64,000 bases of DNA from Bacillota bacterium (GCA_023459495.1 JAEWTL010000059.1:124001-188000); one strand, 5' to 3'. Shown: positions 26,001-34,213, counted from the stretch's first letter. Made by a program: numbers and translations. The notes: a model not told the origin generated them from the sequence alone.

Positions 26001-28382
26001 CTGCCACGCCAGATTCGCGCGTTCGATAACGGCATCGGCGGGTACATGAGTCACGGCGCGGAATACAGCATCGATATGGCGCAAGGCACGCCACGCCCGT
26101 GGTGCAACCTGCTCGTCAACGAGCGTTTTGGCAGCATCGTCAGCGCGGCAGGCGGCGGCTACAGCTGGGTGAACAATTCACGCACCTCGCGCCTCACGCC
26201 CTTCCGCAACGACCCGCTGTTTGATATTCCGGGGGAAGGGATACTTGTGCGCAACGACCGTACGGGTGAGGTGTTTGGCCTTGCCTCCAACCTGTGTGCG
26301 TCGGGGGCATATCGTACGACGCATGGCATCGGCTATACGGTTTTTGAACGCCATGGCGGAGTGGTGGCGCAGGCATTATGCTTTACAGATTGTGAACTGC
26401 CCGCCAGGGCTACGCTGCTTACGCTGGAGAATCGCACGGGCCGGGAGGACACTTATTCCGTGTTCTGTTTCGCAGAGCCCGCATTGGGGGAGACGCGGTG
26501 CGGCGGCATCTTTTCAACTTGCTCCGACGGGGAGATGCGGGCATACGCGGCGTTCGGCCCTGCCAAGGAGATGGTTCTTGCCCTGCCGGGCATGCAGACG
26601 GAGCATACCAACTCGGCGTTTGAATTCTTCGGTTCGCCCGGAGAGAACATCACGCCGCAGGCCATGAAGGCTGACGTGCTTTCGGGGCGCGACGGTGGTG
26701 GCACGACGGTTATGGCATTGCAGGGGCGGCTATCCCTTGCGCCCGGTGAAAAGAAGGAGCAGCTGCTGCTGCTTGCCTGCGGCGATACCACAGAGCTGGG
26801 CGAGGTGCGCAAGCGGTTTTCTGACGTCGGCAATGCCCGCGTGAGACTGGAGCAGACCAAGGTGTACTGGGCGAAGCTGACGGGCGGCATCCGCGTGTCT
26901 ACGAATGATAAATCGCTCGACATGCTGGTAAACGGCTGGCTGTCGTATCAGGTCTATGCGGCGCGGCTGTTCGGGCGCACGGGCTACTATCAGTCCGGCG
27001 GGGCCTTTGGGTTCCGTGACCAGCTGCAGGATATGCTCTCGCTGGCCTATACCGACCCGCAGCGGCTGAAGGCACACATCCTGCACTGCGCCGAGCGGCA
27101 GTTCATTGAAGGCGACGTGCTGCACTGGTGGCACGAACCGACTGTGGGCGTACGAACGCACATCACTGACGACAAGCTCTTTCTTCCATATGCCGTGTGC
27201 GAGTATGTACGCGTCACGGGCGACGAGAGCCTATGGGAGGAGCCCGCGCGCTATCTGGAGAGCCGGTGCATTCCGGAGGGCAAATGCGACATCTACGAAT
27301 GCTTCACTGTCGGAGAAACAAGTGAACCCCTGTTCTCCCACTGTATCCGTGCGATCGATTCTTCGATGGGCCTCGGCGAACACGGGCTGCCGCTGATGGG
27401 CGGCGGGGACTGGAATGACGGCATGAACCATGTGGGTGAAGGCGGCAAGGGAGAGAGCGTATGGCTGGCGTTCTTTCTCGCGGAAACGCTGAGAATGCTT
27501 GCGCCGGTGTGTGCCGCGCGCGGGGAGACGGAGCTGGCGGAACGCTATGCGCAGCACCGTGAGATGCTGATAAATAACGTCGAGCAGAACGCATGGGACG
27601 GCGGGTGGTATCTGCGGGCCTTCTTTGACGACGGCACGCCGCTGGGCAGTGCGTCTTCACCCGAGTGCCGCATCGATCTGCTGTCGCAGGGCTGGGCGGC
27701 CATCGCGGGTGCGCCGCGGGCCCGCCAGGCCTTTGATGCTGCGATGGAGCGGCTCGTGCTGCGTGAAGAAGGCATCATCCGGCTGCTGTGGCCGCCGTTC
27801 GATAAATGGGAGAAGGACCCCGGTTACATCCGTAACTATCTGCCGGGGGTGCGCGAGAACGGGGGCCAGTATACGCACGCTGCGGTCTGGTTCATCATTG
27901 CCGCCGCAAAGCTTAATCGCAGGGACGACGCGATCTCGCTGCTGCACATGATCAACCCTATCAACCACGCCCGCACGCAGGCTGACGCGTTGAAGTACCG
28001 CGGTGAGCCATATGTGGTTGCGGCGGACGTATACGATGCGACGGGCCACAACGGACGAGCCGGGTGGACGTGGTACACCGGTGCGGCGGGCTGGATGCTG
28101 CAGGCCGCGGTGATTCATATCCTCGGGATGCGCATCGAACACGGCGAGTTATCCATACTGCCCTGTGTGCCGGACGATTTTGGCGCGTACACCATCACGT
28201 ACCGGCGTGGAGAGGCGCAGTATCTCATTACGGTGGAGGTGCAGCCGAGCTATGCCGGCGAGGCCTGGCTGTCGCTGGACGGCGAAAAATGGACGCACCA
28301 CCTGCCGCTGAATGAAGCTGCGGGCGAGCATCAAATCCGTGCTTGTTGGAACCCGCCTGATGGTGATATACTGGGCACATGA
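20058..28382 (+). CDS. Giant cyclic beta-1,2-glucan synthase-like protein (GT84 / cyclisation / GH94 modules)
   Basis: 2774 residues, comparable to NdvB/Cgs proteins that make cyclic beta-1,2-glucans. Membrane helices cluster around residues 374-425, 775-815 and 905-945. The glycosyltransferase module lies between the first two clusters, with the nucleotide-binding DADTE near 584 and RQHRWIRGDWQ near 730. A middle glycoamylase-like region (about 990-1500; WGVSESGYYAFDLHMNYQYK, MAHHQGM) matches the cyclisation part of such synthases. The C-terminal third is a GH94 phosphorylase-like module with GGGDWNDGMNHVG near 2449-2461, which in these enzymes trims chain length. ATG 20058 follows GGGAGGAATTT. 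The product is inferred; other beta-glucans are possible. Its stop overlaps the next gene by ATGA. Confidence 0.85.
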   Translation: MRGDNDIPFNILDDISLSHQELLSYAATLALSQKVYEKRVDYAQLHLGEARRNIENAYLAARQSKYSGRELPAISEWFYDNRFLFIEQIKQIELNKSAQKLPHIKSGRFANVPRSFALAVELARYSAFHLSVSGIEEFLEAYQKETGLNSGELWVFVDMLKAALLCAVSELARRSVESVKMRLRAQRFCIRLGQQPLPEVLDEFRAVLSHPLFIEHVMALTREHANAASVTEAIDARLSVADLSAAKLVKQAHAAQAKNLLHIEGAVSSLRMLAKISFESIFEDVSVVHKCLCVDETYPLMDFDSREHYRRCITQIASSMNASEPAVARAAVRLAAASGEHVGRFLTGDKREDLLRVLGKLPIKVRFIAFCKRHMLLIYAGGAIISAVVSAALLCLPLFFLYPPIYGIIGFIISLIPVYSVAMSVNNRIFTLITKPDFLPKLEFKEGIPAEYATMVVVPALVLGADEGRELLEKMEVYYAANHQPNLYFTLLSDFKEAGGETAQGEEDTIERIVQAVEELNARSDAPVFFYAQRKRTPLPQKGRFGGWERKRGALLDFCSLLRGDSSAFAHVTEGLPQNVKYVITLDADTELQRDAVVHMVGAMAHPLSRPAVDEATNTVRHGHAIMQPRIGIDVVSAAQTRFSLVSSGSPGLDAYSGAASDVYQDGFGTGIYTGKGIFDLDVYMRVLKDAFPDNRILSHDLIEGSYLRCALLTDVVLMDGFPAKYLSWAKRQHRWIRGDWQLLPWLKRTVQTKQGSAKNPLPGLARFQIIDNLRRSLTIPLSFIVILLSQTAFYHSAIFWFISGILPLFIDGILDFALRIVTLMRGAGKGVTLRDVWLETRTAFEQAFYKFAFLPFETWMTLDAVGRTIGRLFTKKKMLEWVTAAEGEKGAREGNAQYWRRMKIAPLLAAILYVLSIVVTGSFSIIAFIVFAIWFFAPSIAYAISRPRVRKRSTLDAKQRAYLEDVALKTWRFFEHFSEEKEYFWMSDNYQQSPKKGLAKRTSPTNIAFSMAVSICAYYFGFTTLSETMGRIDRCLAGIERAEKWKGHLYNWYDIVTLTPLEPRYISSVDSGNLACYLIVADAAVADMVSRPMAAFLQLGLPAVSREAQREVSLCIGDDIFNAVYALRHIEDTGDTLSSHKKRLEAYLNGYAGWAALLCDFPTGYVNRYSELTQALRDALRSVSVREYGKIYREVLELLPPIIEQAATAGDAEVLTWVRSMERALSEGYIACRRLAQRAGRISRRLLAAFNAMDFTALYDSEKELFSIGYDVRAGQLSETHYDLLASEARQTSFIAIAKGEAPGKHWFRLARPLAVAGEGRVLLSWGGTMFEYFMPLIILRAFDHTLMSETYQSALALQMAYTEPRMIPWGVSESGYYAFDLHMNYQYKAFGIPSLGMKSGLVRETVVSPYSAALALQVNPAAALADLMRFEKIGALGRYGFFEAVDYTPNRMQKGKRKRIVKSYMAHHQGMVLASILNALQDGRLQTLFHSATIVKATEMLLKEKVPPRSVVLSPGEKQPEEPAFSEEIRAARAYAHFTGYPEAHFLSNGSYTVMVTQYGTGYSAYRGSLVTRFMGDCLRDAPGVHVYIRDAVSGNVWSATLLPTCVRADREKAVFEPHKATFERALGSVETIMEVCVSPENDMEVRSLEIRNTGDMPARLEICCAFSPALAPQRDFMAHPSFVELFIDTETDAANAAVYARRRGSELCCGIKACACETAELMTDRAAIFGRNVVGIPAWAMPRAQGDVARALGVQCGVTVPPGETRAVSFAIAAGKSRQAVAENLSGMTGEEDVRRLVHLAWTHAQVEMRYLKLKETEAALFQRIASRTVLPVPPCVAPAGPMSVGMLWKHGISGDDPIICLHAHDAERAETVRVMGKAMEYMRLKGINAQLAIIYDGGAQYLCPLRDRVEEAAQAAPTGRIVALSSAHVEAADIAAVDAASCLILSDEQTLLEQLKTEHPATAQQAFQPAGEPVHARLPRQIRAFDNGIGGYMSHGAEYSIDMAQGTPRPWCNLLVNERFGSIVSAAGGGYSWVNNSRTSRLTPFRNDPLFDIPGEGILVRNDRTGEVFGLASNLCASGAYRTTHGIGYTVFERHGGVVAQALCFTDCELPARATLLTLENRTGREDTYSVFCFAEPALGETRCGGIFSTCSDGEMRAYAAFGPAKEMVLALPGMQTEHTNSAFEFFGSPGENITPQAMKADVLSGRDGGGTTVMALQGRLSLAPGEKKEQLLLLACGDTTELGEVRKRFSDVGNARVRLEQTKVYWAKLTGGIRVSTNDKSLDMLVNGWLSYQVYAARLFGRTGYYQSGGAFGFRDQLQDMLSLAYTDPQRLKAHILHCAERQFIEGDVLHWWHEPTVGVRTHITDDKLFLPYAVCEYVRVTGDESLWEEPARYLESRCIPEGKCDIYECFTVGETSEPLFSHCIRAIDSSMGLGEHGLPLMGGGDWNDGMNHVGEGGKGESVWLAFFLAETLRMLAPVCAARGETELAERYAQHREMLINNVEQNAWDGGWYLRAFFDDGTPLGSASSPECRIDLLSQGWAAIAGAPRARQAFDAAMERLVLREEGIIRLLWPPFDKWEKDPGYIRNYLPGVRENGGQYTHAAVWFIIAAAKLNRRDDAISLLHMINPINHARTQADALKYRGEPYVVAADVYDATGHNGRAGWTWYTGAAGWMLQAAVIHILGMRIEHGELSILPCVPDDFGAYTITYRRGEAQYLITVEVQPSYAGEAWLSLDGEKWTHHLPLNEAAGEHQIRACWNPPDGDILGT

Positions 28383-30460
28383 ATGAAGCATTTTTACCCG
28401 TATCCCGTGCCGAGATGGACGCACAGGGCATCGATCAGTGCGATTTTATCGTCGTAACGCCTGACGCGTACGTCGACCATCCTTCCTTTGCGATGGCTAT
28501 CATCGGCCGGTATGTGCAGAGCCTCGGATTTTCCGTGGGCGTCATTGCGCAGCCGGACTGGAGGAGCGACGCGGACTTTAAGAAGCTCGGCGCGCCGCGC
28601 TACGCGTTTCTGGTCAGCGGAGGCAACATGGACGGCATGGTGGCGTTGTATACCGCCAGCAAGCACCTGCGCCGGGAGGACGATTACACGCCTGGAGGGG
28701 CAGCGGGCCATCGGCCCGTGCGGCCTACCATCGCGTATACCGCGCGGCTCAAAGCCGCGTTCTCCGGCATACCGGTTATCATCGGCGGGGTGGAAGCCTC
28801 CAACCGTCGTTTTGCGCATTATGACTATTTAGAGGACCAGGTGCGCCGTTCTTACCTCGCCGATTCCAAGTCCGATCTTCTGGTGTACGGCATGGGCGAA
28901 GCGCCGCTGCGTGACATCTGCACAAAGCTGCGGGAAGGCATCCCCGTAAGCGGGCTTGCCGGTATTCGCGGCACCTGCATCCTGCGCAGTTCGCTGGAGG
29001 AAGTGGGGCAGCACGTGCTGCTGCCTTCGTTCGAGAACGTACATGACTCCAAGAAGGACTTTGCGGAAGCATGTCGCCTGATCCACATCAACACCGTGCC
29101 TAACGGTAAAACGCTGGTGCAGGCGCACGGCGACCGCTATCTGATCGTATATCCGCCCGCACATCCGCTTTCCACGCCGGAACTCGACGCAGTTTACAGC
29201 CTGCCGTTCACGCGGCGGCAGCATCCGTCTTATACAGAGCCTGTGCCTGCGCTGCAGGAGGTGCAGTTCGGCGTTACGGCGCTGCGCGGCTGCCCGGCGC
29301 AGTGTGCTTTTTGTTCCATTGCCGCGCATCAGGGAAAGCGCGTCACCACGCGGTCCAAACGCTCCGTCGTGGAGGAGGTACGCCGCATCGCGGCCATGCC
29401 TGAATTCAAGGGTAACATTTCGGATGTAGGCGGGCCGACCGCCAACTTCTACGGCGCGATATGCACCAGTAAAAGCAGCGGCAGCTGCAACCGTTCCTGC
29501 GTATCGCCCAAGATCTGCGAGCACTTGCGCGTCAGTCACAAAGGTTACTGCGAATTGCTGGATGCTGTGGAACACGTACCGGGTGTACGCCGTGTATTCA
29601 TCCGCTCCGGTATCCGCTACGACTACCTGATGGCCGATAAGGACCCGCACTTTATGGACCGCCTTGTGAAAAAGCATGTAAGCGGACAATTAAAGGTCGC
29701 GCCGGAACACGTGAACCCCGAGGTGCTCTGGCTGATGAACAAACCTCCCTACGCGGTGTACGAGCGGTTCGCACAGCGGTTTGAAGCCGCAACAAAGCGG
29801 GCGGGCAAGCCGCAGTTTTTACTGCCGTATTATATTTCGTCACATCCGGGCAGTACGCTGGAGACTGCCGTGGAGCTGGCGCTCGCGCTCAAGAAACAGG
29901 GCTTCATACCGGAACAGGTGCAGGATTTCTATCCCACGCCCGGCACCCTGTCCACCTGCATGTTCCATACCGGCCTCAACCCGCTCACGAGCAAGCCGGT
30001 GTATGTCGCGACTACGCCAGAGGAGAAGGCCATGCAGCGCGCGCTGCTGCAGTTCAACCAGAAGCGAAACTGGCCGCTCATCCGTAAAGCTTTGCTCCGA
30101 ATCGGCCGCGAAGATCTGATTGGTCCGGGCAAGGAGTGCCTTGTGCCGGAGGAAACGCGTACTTCAGGCAGGACGGGCAGCAAAAGCAAGCATGTCAGCA
30201 AGCCGGATATCGGCGTCAGCGGCAGACCGGACTTTAAACGCGGCAGCAAGCCGGGTGGCGGGCAAAAGGAGAAACCGGACTTCCGGTACGGCAGCAAACC
30301 CGAAACTGAGCCGACCGGTAAACCCAGCCCCGGTATGGGAAGCAAACCGAACTTTAAACGCGGCAGCAAGCCTGGAATGGTGACAGCCAGCAAGCCGGAC
30401 TTCAAGCACGGCAGTAAGCCAAGTGGACAGCCACAGAGCAAGGGGAGAAAAAGGCCGTGA
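28379..30460 (+). CDS. YgiQ-family (UPF0313) radical SAM protein with a repetitive basic tail
   Basis: Radical SAM protein of 693 residues; the reaction of the YgiQ family is unknown. The N-terminal part to about residue 290 is the family-specific domain. The [4Fe-4S] motif CPAQCAFC lies near residue 303, and the C-terminal family region includes QDFYPTPGTLSTCMFHTGLNP. The core ends about residue 585. After it comes a roughly 100-residue Lys/Gly/Ser/Pro-rich tail with repeated (N/D)F(K/R)xGSKP units. The start overlaps the synthase stop (ATGA), so the two are translationally coupled, although no functional link is known. Confidence 0.92.
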   Translation: MNEAFLPVSRAEMDAQGIDQCDFIVVTPDAYVDHPSFAMAIIGRYVQSLGFSVGVIAQPDWRSDADFKKLGAPRYAFLVSGGNMDGMVALYTASKHLRREDDYTPGGAAGHRPVRPTIAYTARLKAAFSGIPVIIGGVEASNRRFAHYDYLEDQVRRSYLADSKSDLLVYGMGEAPLRDICTKLREGIPVSGLAGIRGTCILRSSLEEVGQHVLLPSFENVHDSKKDFAEACRLIHINTVPNGKTLVQAHGDRYLIVYPPAHPLSTPELDAVYSLPFTRRQHPSYTEPVPALQEVQFGVTALRGCPAQCAFCSIAAHQGKRVTTRSKRSVVEEVRRIAAMPEFKGNISDVGGPTANFYGAICTSKSSGSCNRSCVSPKICEHLRVSHKGYCELLDAVEHVPGVRRVFIRSGIRYDYLMADKDPHFMDRLVKKHVSGQLKVAPEHVNPEVLWLMNKPPYAVYERFAQRFEAATKRAGKPQFLLPYYISSHPGSTLETAVELALALKKQGFIPEQVQDFYPTPGTLSTCMFHTGLNPLTSKPVYVATTPEEKAMQRALLQFNQKRNWPLIRKALLRIGREDLIGPGKECLVPEETRTSGRTGSKSKHVSKPDIGVSGRPDFKRGSKPGGGQKEKPDFRYGSKPETEPTGKPSPGMGSKPNFKRGSKPGMVTASKPDFKHGSKPSGQPQSKGRKRP
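30222..30430 (+). repeat. Degenerate in-frame repeats encoding (N/D)F(K/R)xGSKP
   Basis: Four copies: PDFKRGSKPG, PDFRYGSKPE, PNFKRGSKPG and PDFKHGSKPS. Bases 30231-30252 and 30351-30372 are identical over 22 bp at a distance of 120 bp, so the tail grew by duplication. Confidence 0.85.
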
Positions 30461-31002
30461 AAAAGGCGCTGGTGCTGATCGACTATATTCACGACTTTGT
30501 GGACGATGACGGCGCGCTGACCGTGGGAAGACCTGCGCAGGAGATCAAAGAGGCCATTGCCCATGCCATCTCCCGGTTGGACCGGGATGACCTGCTCGTC
30601 CTTGCCAACGACAGCCACAACTGGAGCGAGCCTCATCCTGAAAAGAAACTGTTCCCCCCGCATGCCCTTGCCGGAACAAAAGGCGCAGAGACCGTACTCG
30701 AAGCGGAAACAGCAGGAGCGGCCTGCCGGGTAGTTACAATTACTAAGACGCGCTACTCCGCGTTCTTTAGCACAGGCCTTGCCGATATGCTGAAAGCAGA
30801 GGGAACGGATAAGCTGTACCTTGCGGGCGTATGCACCGATATTTGCGTACTGCATACTGCTGTGGAAGCGTACAACTTCGGCTTTGAGACTGCCGTGCTG
30901 GCCGATTGCGTGGCTTCGTTCAATCCGCAGGGGCATGAATTCGCGTTGAGCCATTTCAAAAACACGCTGGGATTTGAGCTTATAACGAGCGGGGAACTAT
31001 AA
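30457..31002 (+). CDS. Isochorismatase-family cysteine hydrolase
   Basis: 181 residues of the nicotinamidase/isochorismatase fold. The catalytic triad is visible as Asp9 (LIDYIHDF), Lys97 (TITKTRYSAF) and Cys130 (GVCTDICVLHT). The NDSHNWSEPHPEKKLFPPH segment resembles the metal-binding DxHxxxxxEF region of nicotinamidases, with the histidines kept. A nicotinamidase role is therefore plausible but not proven. The GTG start overlaps the ygiQ stop (GTGA) and has AGGGGAG upstream. A terminator follows. Confidence 0.88.
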   Translation: MKKALVLIDYIHDFVDDDGALTVGRPAQEIKEAIAHAISRLDRDDLLVLANDSHNWSEPHPEKKLFPPHALAGTKGAETVLEAETAGAACRVVTITKTRYSAFFSTGLADMLKAEGTDKLYLAGVCTDICVLHTAVEAYNFGFETAVLADCVASFNPQGHEFALSHFKNTLGFELITSGEL

Positions 31003-31049
31003 GCCGCAGCTTGGGTGAGATTGACACAATCCCTTGCCTCGTATATGAT

Positions 31050-31090
31050 GTGCATGTCGGCATTTAAGGACCGATATGCACTTATTTTAT
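31050..31090 (+). terminator. Terminator after the isochorismatase gene
   Basis: Eleven-pair stem GTGCATGTCGG (31050-31060) with CCGATATGCAC (31071-31081), one G-U pair, followed by TTATTTTATT. Confidence 0.75.
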
Positions 31091-31105
31091 TAAATTGTAC
31101 GTTTG

Positions 31106-31114
31106 TGGTATAAT
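31106..31114 (+). promoter_or_regulatory. Extended -10 promoter of the two-component operon
   Basis: TG-G-TATAAT at 31106-31114 with a weak -35 region. It lies 30 bases before the response regulator start. Confidence 0.6.
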
Positions 31115-31144
31115 GAAAACCAGCAAGTCAAGGAGAGTGCGCAT

Positions 31145-31834
31145 ATGAAAAGGATACTGATCGTAGACGACGAACCGAGCCTGATCAAGGGGCTGCGCTT
31201 TAATCTGGAACAGCAGGACGGTTATACCGTGGACGAGGCGCTCGACGGGGAACAGGCGCTGGAGAAGTTCGCCCCCGACAAGTATGATCTGGTGCTGCTC
31301 GACCTCATGTTGCCCAAGGTGGACGGCATGGAGGTGTGTCAGCGCATCCGCAGCATCAGCAACGTACCTATCATCATGCTCACGGCCAAGGATGATGATA
31401 TGGACAAGATTATGGGCCTTGAGTTTGGCGCAGACGACTATATGACCAAGCCCTTCAACATGCTGGAGCTCAAGGCGCGCATCAAGACGATATTCCGGCG
31501 CGTGGAGAACACGGAGAAGAACAAGGAAGCGCAGGTGCTGCGCGCCAAAAATATGGTGGTCAACCTCGAAAACCGCAGCGTTGAGGTGAACAGTCAGGAG
31601 ATCAGCCTGACAGCCAAGGAATTCGATTTGCTGCAGCTTTTCATCACCAACAAGGGCAAGGTATATGACCGGGAGAAGCTGCTTGAGCTGATCTGGAAAT
31701 ACGAATATTTAGGCGACCTGCGTACGGTGGACGTGCATATCCGCCGTCTGCGAGAAAAGATCGAGAGCAATCCCGCCAAGCCCGAATATATCCTGACCAA
31801 GTGGGGAGTGGGGTATTATTTCGCGGATAAGTAG
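31145..31834 (+). CDS. OmpR/PhoB-type response regulator
   Basis: DNA-binding response regulator of 229 residues. The ATG at 31145 has AAGGAGAG upstream; the longer frame from 31103 contains the promoter and is not the start. Receiver domain residues 1-120: acidic pair in VDDEPS, phosphoacceptor Asp53 in VLLDLMLPK, and Lys in YMTKPF. The C-terminal winged helix has LTAKEFDLLQLF and LRTVDVHIRRLREKI. It is followed by its histidine kinase and resembles the PhoP/WalR group. The target genes are unknown; the adjacent GerMN lipoproteins are obvious candidates as cotranscribed partners. Confidence 0.95.
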   Translation: MKRILIVDDEPSLIKGLRFNLEQQDGYTVDEALDGEQALEKFAPDKYDLVLLDLMLPKVDGMEVCQRIRSISNVPIIMLTAKDDDMDKIMGLEFGADDYMTKPFNMLELKARIKTIFRRVENTEKNKEAQVLRAKNMVVNLENRSVEVNSQEISLTAKEFDLLQLFITNKGKVYDREKLLELIWKYEYLGDLRTVDVHIRRLREKIESNPAKPEYILTKWGVGYYFADK

Positions 31835-31862
31835 CATCCTTTACTCCATACGATGGCGGTTT

Positions 31863-33248
31863 GTGCTGATCTACCTGTTCGTCGCGGCAGCGGCGTTCGC
31901 GGCGGTCACTGTTGTGGTATCTTATGTCGCGGAAGATTATCTTGTCCGTCTGCGCGTCAAGGAGCAGCTTGGCAATACCAACAGCATCGCCGTCAGCCTT
32001 GCGCCATATCTTCAAAGCTCCAATTCCAAGAAGATGTACGAGATTGCGGAGGAAAGCTCCCAGCAATACGGCGGGCGCTTTCTGATACTCAACAAATCCG
32101 GCGTCGTGCAGGTGGACAGCTTTTCTATCTTCAACGGACAAAAGCTGGAGCATCAAGAGATATCCGATGTCCTTCTTGGCCCGGACGACGCCTCCTACGG
32201 CTTTCACAAGATGGAGGATGCCTCCGGGAACGAATTCTATGCGGTGTATTATACCGCGGCCATCGTTTATGACTCACAGACTATCGGCGCGGTGCTGTAT
32301 GCGGACGACATTCAGGACGTGGTGGATGTCACGCAGGACTTTATCACCGCCTTTATTATTGTTTCATCCTTTGCCTGTGTGATATTGCTGCTCGTATCCC
32401 TCATCTTTTCCGGCTATATTACGCGGCCCATCAACGAACTGAAAAAGGTAACGATGTCCATTGCGCGCGGCAACCTGCACCAGCGGGTGAAGGTCTCGGG
32501 CCGCAGTGAGATTGCCCAGTTGGCGGGCACGTTCAACATGATGAGCGAACGGCTGGAGAACATGGACCGGGAGCGCAGCGAGTTCGTCTCCAATGCTTCA
32601 CACGAACTGAAAACGCCCTTGAGTTCCATTAAAATACTCACCGAGTCGCTGTTGTATCAGGACGGCGTGGAGGAGCGGATATACAAGGAATTCCTTTCGG
32701 ATATCAATAAGGAGATCGACCGTCTGACCAGCATCATTCAGGGCCTGTTGACGCTCGCCAAAGCGGACAGTGAGGCCGAGGCGCTGACCATGGACAAAAT
32801 ACTGCTCAGTGCGCTCGTATATAAGGTGGTCGCGGCTTTAAAGCCTATTGCCAACGGCAAGGAGATCACGCTGAATTATACCGTAACGAGTGAGCTTGAG
32901 ATTGAGTGCGACGCGCTTAAGGTATCGCTGGCGCTGACCAACCTGATTGACAACGCCATCAAATATACCCGCAAGGGCGGTACGGTCTCTGTGACGGTGC
33001 AGCGTTCGGGTGGCAATGCCGCCGTTATCGTACGCGACAACGGGCGCGGCATCTCCGAGAAGGACCTGCCTTACATCTTCGACCGGTTTTACCGGGTCGA
33101 CAAGGCCCGCGCGCGGGATACGGGCGGCAGCGGTCTGGGGCTACACATTGCGCGAAAGATCGCTTTGCTGCATGGCGGCAGCATCGACGTTACAAGCGAG
33201 GAAGGCAAGGGCAGCACGTTTACGCTGTACCTGCCGCTGAGGAGCTGA
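31863..33248 (+). CDS. Membrane sensor histidine kinase
   Basis: Partner kinase of the upstream regulator. From GTG 31863 it has 461 residues. TM1 is at the very N-terminus, an extracellular PAS-like sensor is at about 25-160, and TM2 at about 161-186. HAMP follows, then HisKA with the phosphorylated His247 in SNASHELKTPLSS. HATPase has the N box NLIDNAIKY and DNGRGI and GSGLGLHIA. The start is uncertain: the frame is open upstream and the codons before 31863 read SILYSIRWRF, typical of kinases of this family just before TM1. No ATG, GTG or TTG exists there, so a rare ATT/ATA start is possible. Confidence 0.93.
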   Translation: MLIYLFVAAAAFAAVTVVVSYVAEDYLVRLRVKEQLGNTNSIAVSLAPYLQSSNSKKMYEIAEESSQQYGGRFLILNKSGVVQVDSFSIFNGQKLEHQEISDVLLGPDDASYGFHKMEDASGNEFYAVYYTAAIVYDSQTIGAVLYADDIQDVVDVTQDFITAFIIVSSFACVILLLVSLIFSGYITRPINELKKVTMSIARGNLHQRVKVSGRSEIAQLAGTFNMMSERLENMDRERSEFVSNASHELKTPLSSIKILTESLLYQDGVEERIYKEFLSDINKEIDRLTSIIQGLLTLAKADSEAEALTMDKILLSALVYKVVAALKPIANGKEITLNYTVTSELEIECDALKVSLALTNLIDNAIKYTRKGGTVSVTVQRSGGNAAVIVRDNGRGISEKDLPYIFDRFYRVDKARARDTGGSGLGLHIARKIALLHGGSIDVTSEEGKGSTFTLYLPLRS

Positions 33249-33250
33249 TT

Positions 33251-34213
33251 ATGAGAAAGTTCAGGATCATCGTTTCCATTATGATGATATGCGTGCTGGC
33301 GCTGGCAGGCTGCCAAAAAAGCGAGCCCAGCGTTTCGGTGAACACGCCGGATATTAACCCGAAGGCTGAGGCTGCCAACAAGGATACCGTCGACGTGGCG
33401 CTGTACTTCTGCTACAGCGGCGAAAAGCTGCTGGCTGCCGAGACGCGCACCATTGAGGTGCCGGTAAGCACGACGCTGGAAAACGCGGTAATCAATGCGC
33501 TCATTGCCGGACCTTCGGCTGGCCTCAACGAGCTTTCCCGACTGTTCTGGGATGGGGTGAAGCTGACCAGTCTCGATTCCATTGGTGACATTTTGTTCGT
33601 TACACTTTCCGAAGAGTTCGTATCTACTCAGCCGCCGGAAAATGAGCTGGTACTGGACAGCACCAGTGCGCCGGAACAAAAGCTGCTGGCTCTCGAATCC
33701 ATTGCGAGTACCATCATCGAGATGGGCATATATTCAAGCGTTCAGTTTCAGGTGGACCGCGGCACAGGGACAAGCGAGCGCATCACACGGGCGGAGGCGG
33801 GCATGGACCAGAATTCGCAGGAGTCGCTTGAACCGCTGAAACGAGATAAGAACCTGATATTAACGCCGCAGAACACTGTGGCGCAGGTGCTGGACGCGTT
33901 CAATAAGAAGGACTGGGCACGGCTGTACGACTATACGGCGTATACCAGTCAGGACGGCGCGCAGAAGCCCGACAGCGACGCGTTTACCCTTGCGATTTCG
34001 GGGACCGGCAACTCGATTGAATCGTATACCATCGAGGACTCCAACGTCTCATATGACGGCCAGACTGCCATCGTCATGCTCAGCCTTACATTGAAGACGC
34101 GCGAGGGGGACACTCAGGAACGCCCCAATTTTTCGGTGATATTGATGCGGGAATCGTATATCTGGAAGGTATCGTATATCTCGGTACAAGAAATATTTGT
34201 AAACGTGGAGTAG
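33251..34213 (+). CDS. GerMN-domain lipoprotein
   Basis: The N-terminus MRKFRIIVSIMMICVLALAGC is a lipoprotein signal with lipobox LAGC, so the protein is anchored outside the membrane. Residues about 40-170 form a GerMN (sporulation/germination) domain (VALYFCYSGEKLLAAETRTI). The remaining part to residue 320 is a separate domain that looks like the NTF2-like repeats in cell-envelope lipoproteins (QVLDAFNKKDWARLYDYTAYT). It starts 2 bases after the kinase stop and is clearly in one operon with it. A role in envelope or spore-related signalling is inference only. Confidence 0.85.
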   Translation: MRKFRIIVSIMMICVLALAGCQKSEPSVSVNTPDINPKAEAANKDTVDVALYFCYSGEKLLAAETRTIEVPVSTTLENAVINALIAGPSAGLNELSRLFWDGVKLTSLDSIGDILFVTLSEEFVSTQPPENELVLDSTSAPEQKLLALESIASTIIEMGIYSSVQFQVDRGTGTSERITRAEAGMDQNSQESLEPLKRDKNLILTPQNTVAQVLDAFNKKDWARLYDYTAYTSQDGAQKPDSDAFTLAISGTGNSIESYTIEDSNVSYDGQTAIVMLSLTLKTREGDTQERPNFSVILMRESYIWKVSYISVQEIFVNVE

